Part shown: positions 63,181-64,000 of the stretch, one piece after another
Position numbering within the stretch: the first letter of the stretch is position 1
Layout of the letters: the number at the start of each line of letters is the position of its first letter
Assembly (NCBI GenBank): GCA_947396885.1
Contig: OX377202.1
Coordinates: 108,084,221-108,148,220 of the forward strand
Source of the DNA: Heligmosomoides polygyrus polygyrus
Taxonomy: Eukaryota; Nematoda; Chromadorea; Rhabditida; Heligmosomidae
Reading direction: 5' to 3'
DNA length: 64,000 bases
Position numbers and translations under genes: made by a program
The notes under the pieces: generated by a model
What the model saw: the letters and a program-made list of their open reading frames with translations, nothing else
What the model was told of the DNA's origin: nothing
The model's database searches: none

Positions 63181-64000
63181 CTTAAGTCTAGCTGTCGCAA
63201 GTCGGCGGCTCCAGTGCAGCGGCTGTGCCGTTATCACGTGGGGCACCAAACTCCCCCATGGAGCACCCGAAGCTGCCAAGACCGAGTACCCCGGGGAGGT
63301 GTATGGTCTCATGTCCTTAAGTGCCACTCCTGAATTGAGGAATCCCTGGGTTCGTCCCTTCACTCCCCACTGAACTGTATCCCTTCAGCCCTGGGCTGCA
63401 GCCAGTATGTACCGTGGGGAAAACACTACCCAATGAATTGGTTGGTTGCCTGGCACTGACACCACTGCCCATGCGGTGTCCACAGGGCCACGCGCAGGCT
63501 TCCGCCCTGCCCCTCCTCGCGGATTCCGCGTGGGGCTTCCTCAGGCAGAGCCAACAAGCCCCAAACCAACAACCACAACGATGCAAGCAATACCAGACAA
63601 CACGATATGAACAGACTCACGGCGTTCCCTCTGCGAGAACACCGAATATCAACACAGATTTATCGCACACCATTTGCCGACATAGTAGGATTGAGATAGA
63701 AGCCGATGAAGCAATGATGAAATCATAGTAGAGCGGCAGAGTGGAATGGATAGAGACGCAGAGGGGTCGAGCGCCTCACTGTACTGAGTACTCCGCACCC
63801 TCAGCCTCTTGGAAGGGTCGCCCTCCATCCGAGTCGATGCCACAATAAACTGGGACGACGAAATGACGAGGCGCCGCGGCTGGCTCCGGCTGAACTGGCT
63901 GACAGGCCCAACCGCTCTCGGTCGGCGCAGGATTTGAATGAATTGCCGGCTTTGCGTGGGGAGCGGGTTATGCCCGCTCCGATGCGCGCGCCCCGTCCGT
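63181..64000. other. GC-rich block of unknown identity
   Basis: Composition changes sharply from AT-rich to GC-rich near 63185 and stays so to the window end. Short frames on both strands (63414-63728 on +, 63317-63586 on -) lack known motifs. It may be the 5' region of a large mobile element continuing past the window. I cannot assign it. Confidence 0.35.

Overview
The window is a 64-kb piece of nematode nuclear DNA. Four things support this: split genes with short introns ending in TTTCAG-type acceptors; a gene for the ubiquitin-chain factor UFD-2/UBE4B spread over at least 25 exons; two copies of the nematode spliced-leader SL1 sequence (3983-4004 on +, 57037-57057 on -); and mariner, RTE-type LINE and SINE families typical of repeat-rich strongylid-like worms. 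The placement below phylum level is an inference.

Four host genes are recognisable. (1) The last two exons of an unidentified + strand gene lie at 1-154. (2) ufd-2 runs on the - strand from a start codon at 29625 to the U-box exon at 3299-3445. About 987 codons join in a consistent frame, and the short final exon was not found. (3) A + strand gene at 34370-41756 (about 305 aa) ends in a membrane domain that resembles the complex I subunit NDUFA11/B14.7. (4) A + strand Cys-loop ligand-gated ion channel begins at 47654. Six exons give the signal peptide, ligand-binding domain and a perfect Cys-loop motif. Its channel domain is not seen before the window ends.

Most of the rest is mobile DNA, often nested. 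The ufd-2 intron at 15059-19474 holds a mariner (15316-19391) that contains a broken RTE-clade LINE. The intron at 23571-26723 holds a hairpin MITE that contains a 979-bp TRIM-like element with two 159-bp terminal repeats. The NDUFA11-like intron 4 holds a dead mariner interrupted by two different MITEs; removing each restores the mariner frame and shows its target duplication. The channel gene's introns hold a SINE with a 12-bp target duplication and two mariners. Downstream lies a very young LTR retrotransposon (58657-62349) with LTRs that read as identical, a long gag frame and no pol.

Several hairpin families recur: TWA-target MITEs, CTG-target MITEs, G/C-run MITEs, a TGCTGATCACGAAT family, and large foldbacks. 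Some foldback arms carry tRNA-like Pol III promoter boxes facing each other. A further AT-rich repeat has an internal period near 21 nt and occurs about a dozen times. These hairpin, foldback and periodic families, the SL1 copies and the gag-only element are the least ordinary contents. No CRISPR, rRNA or convincing functional tRNA gene was seen.
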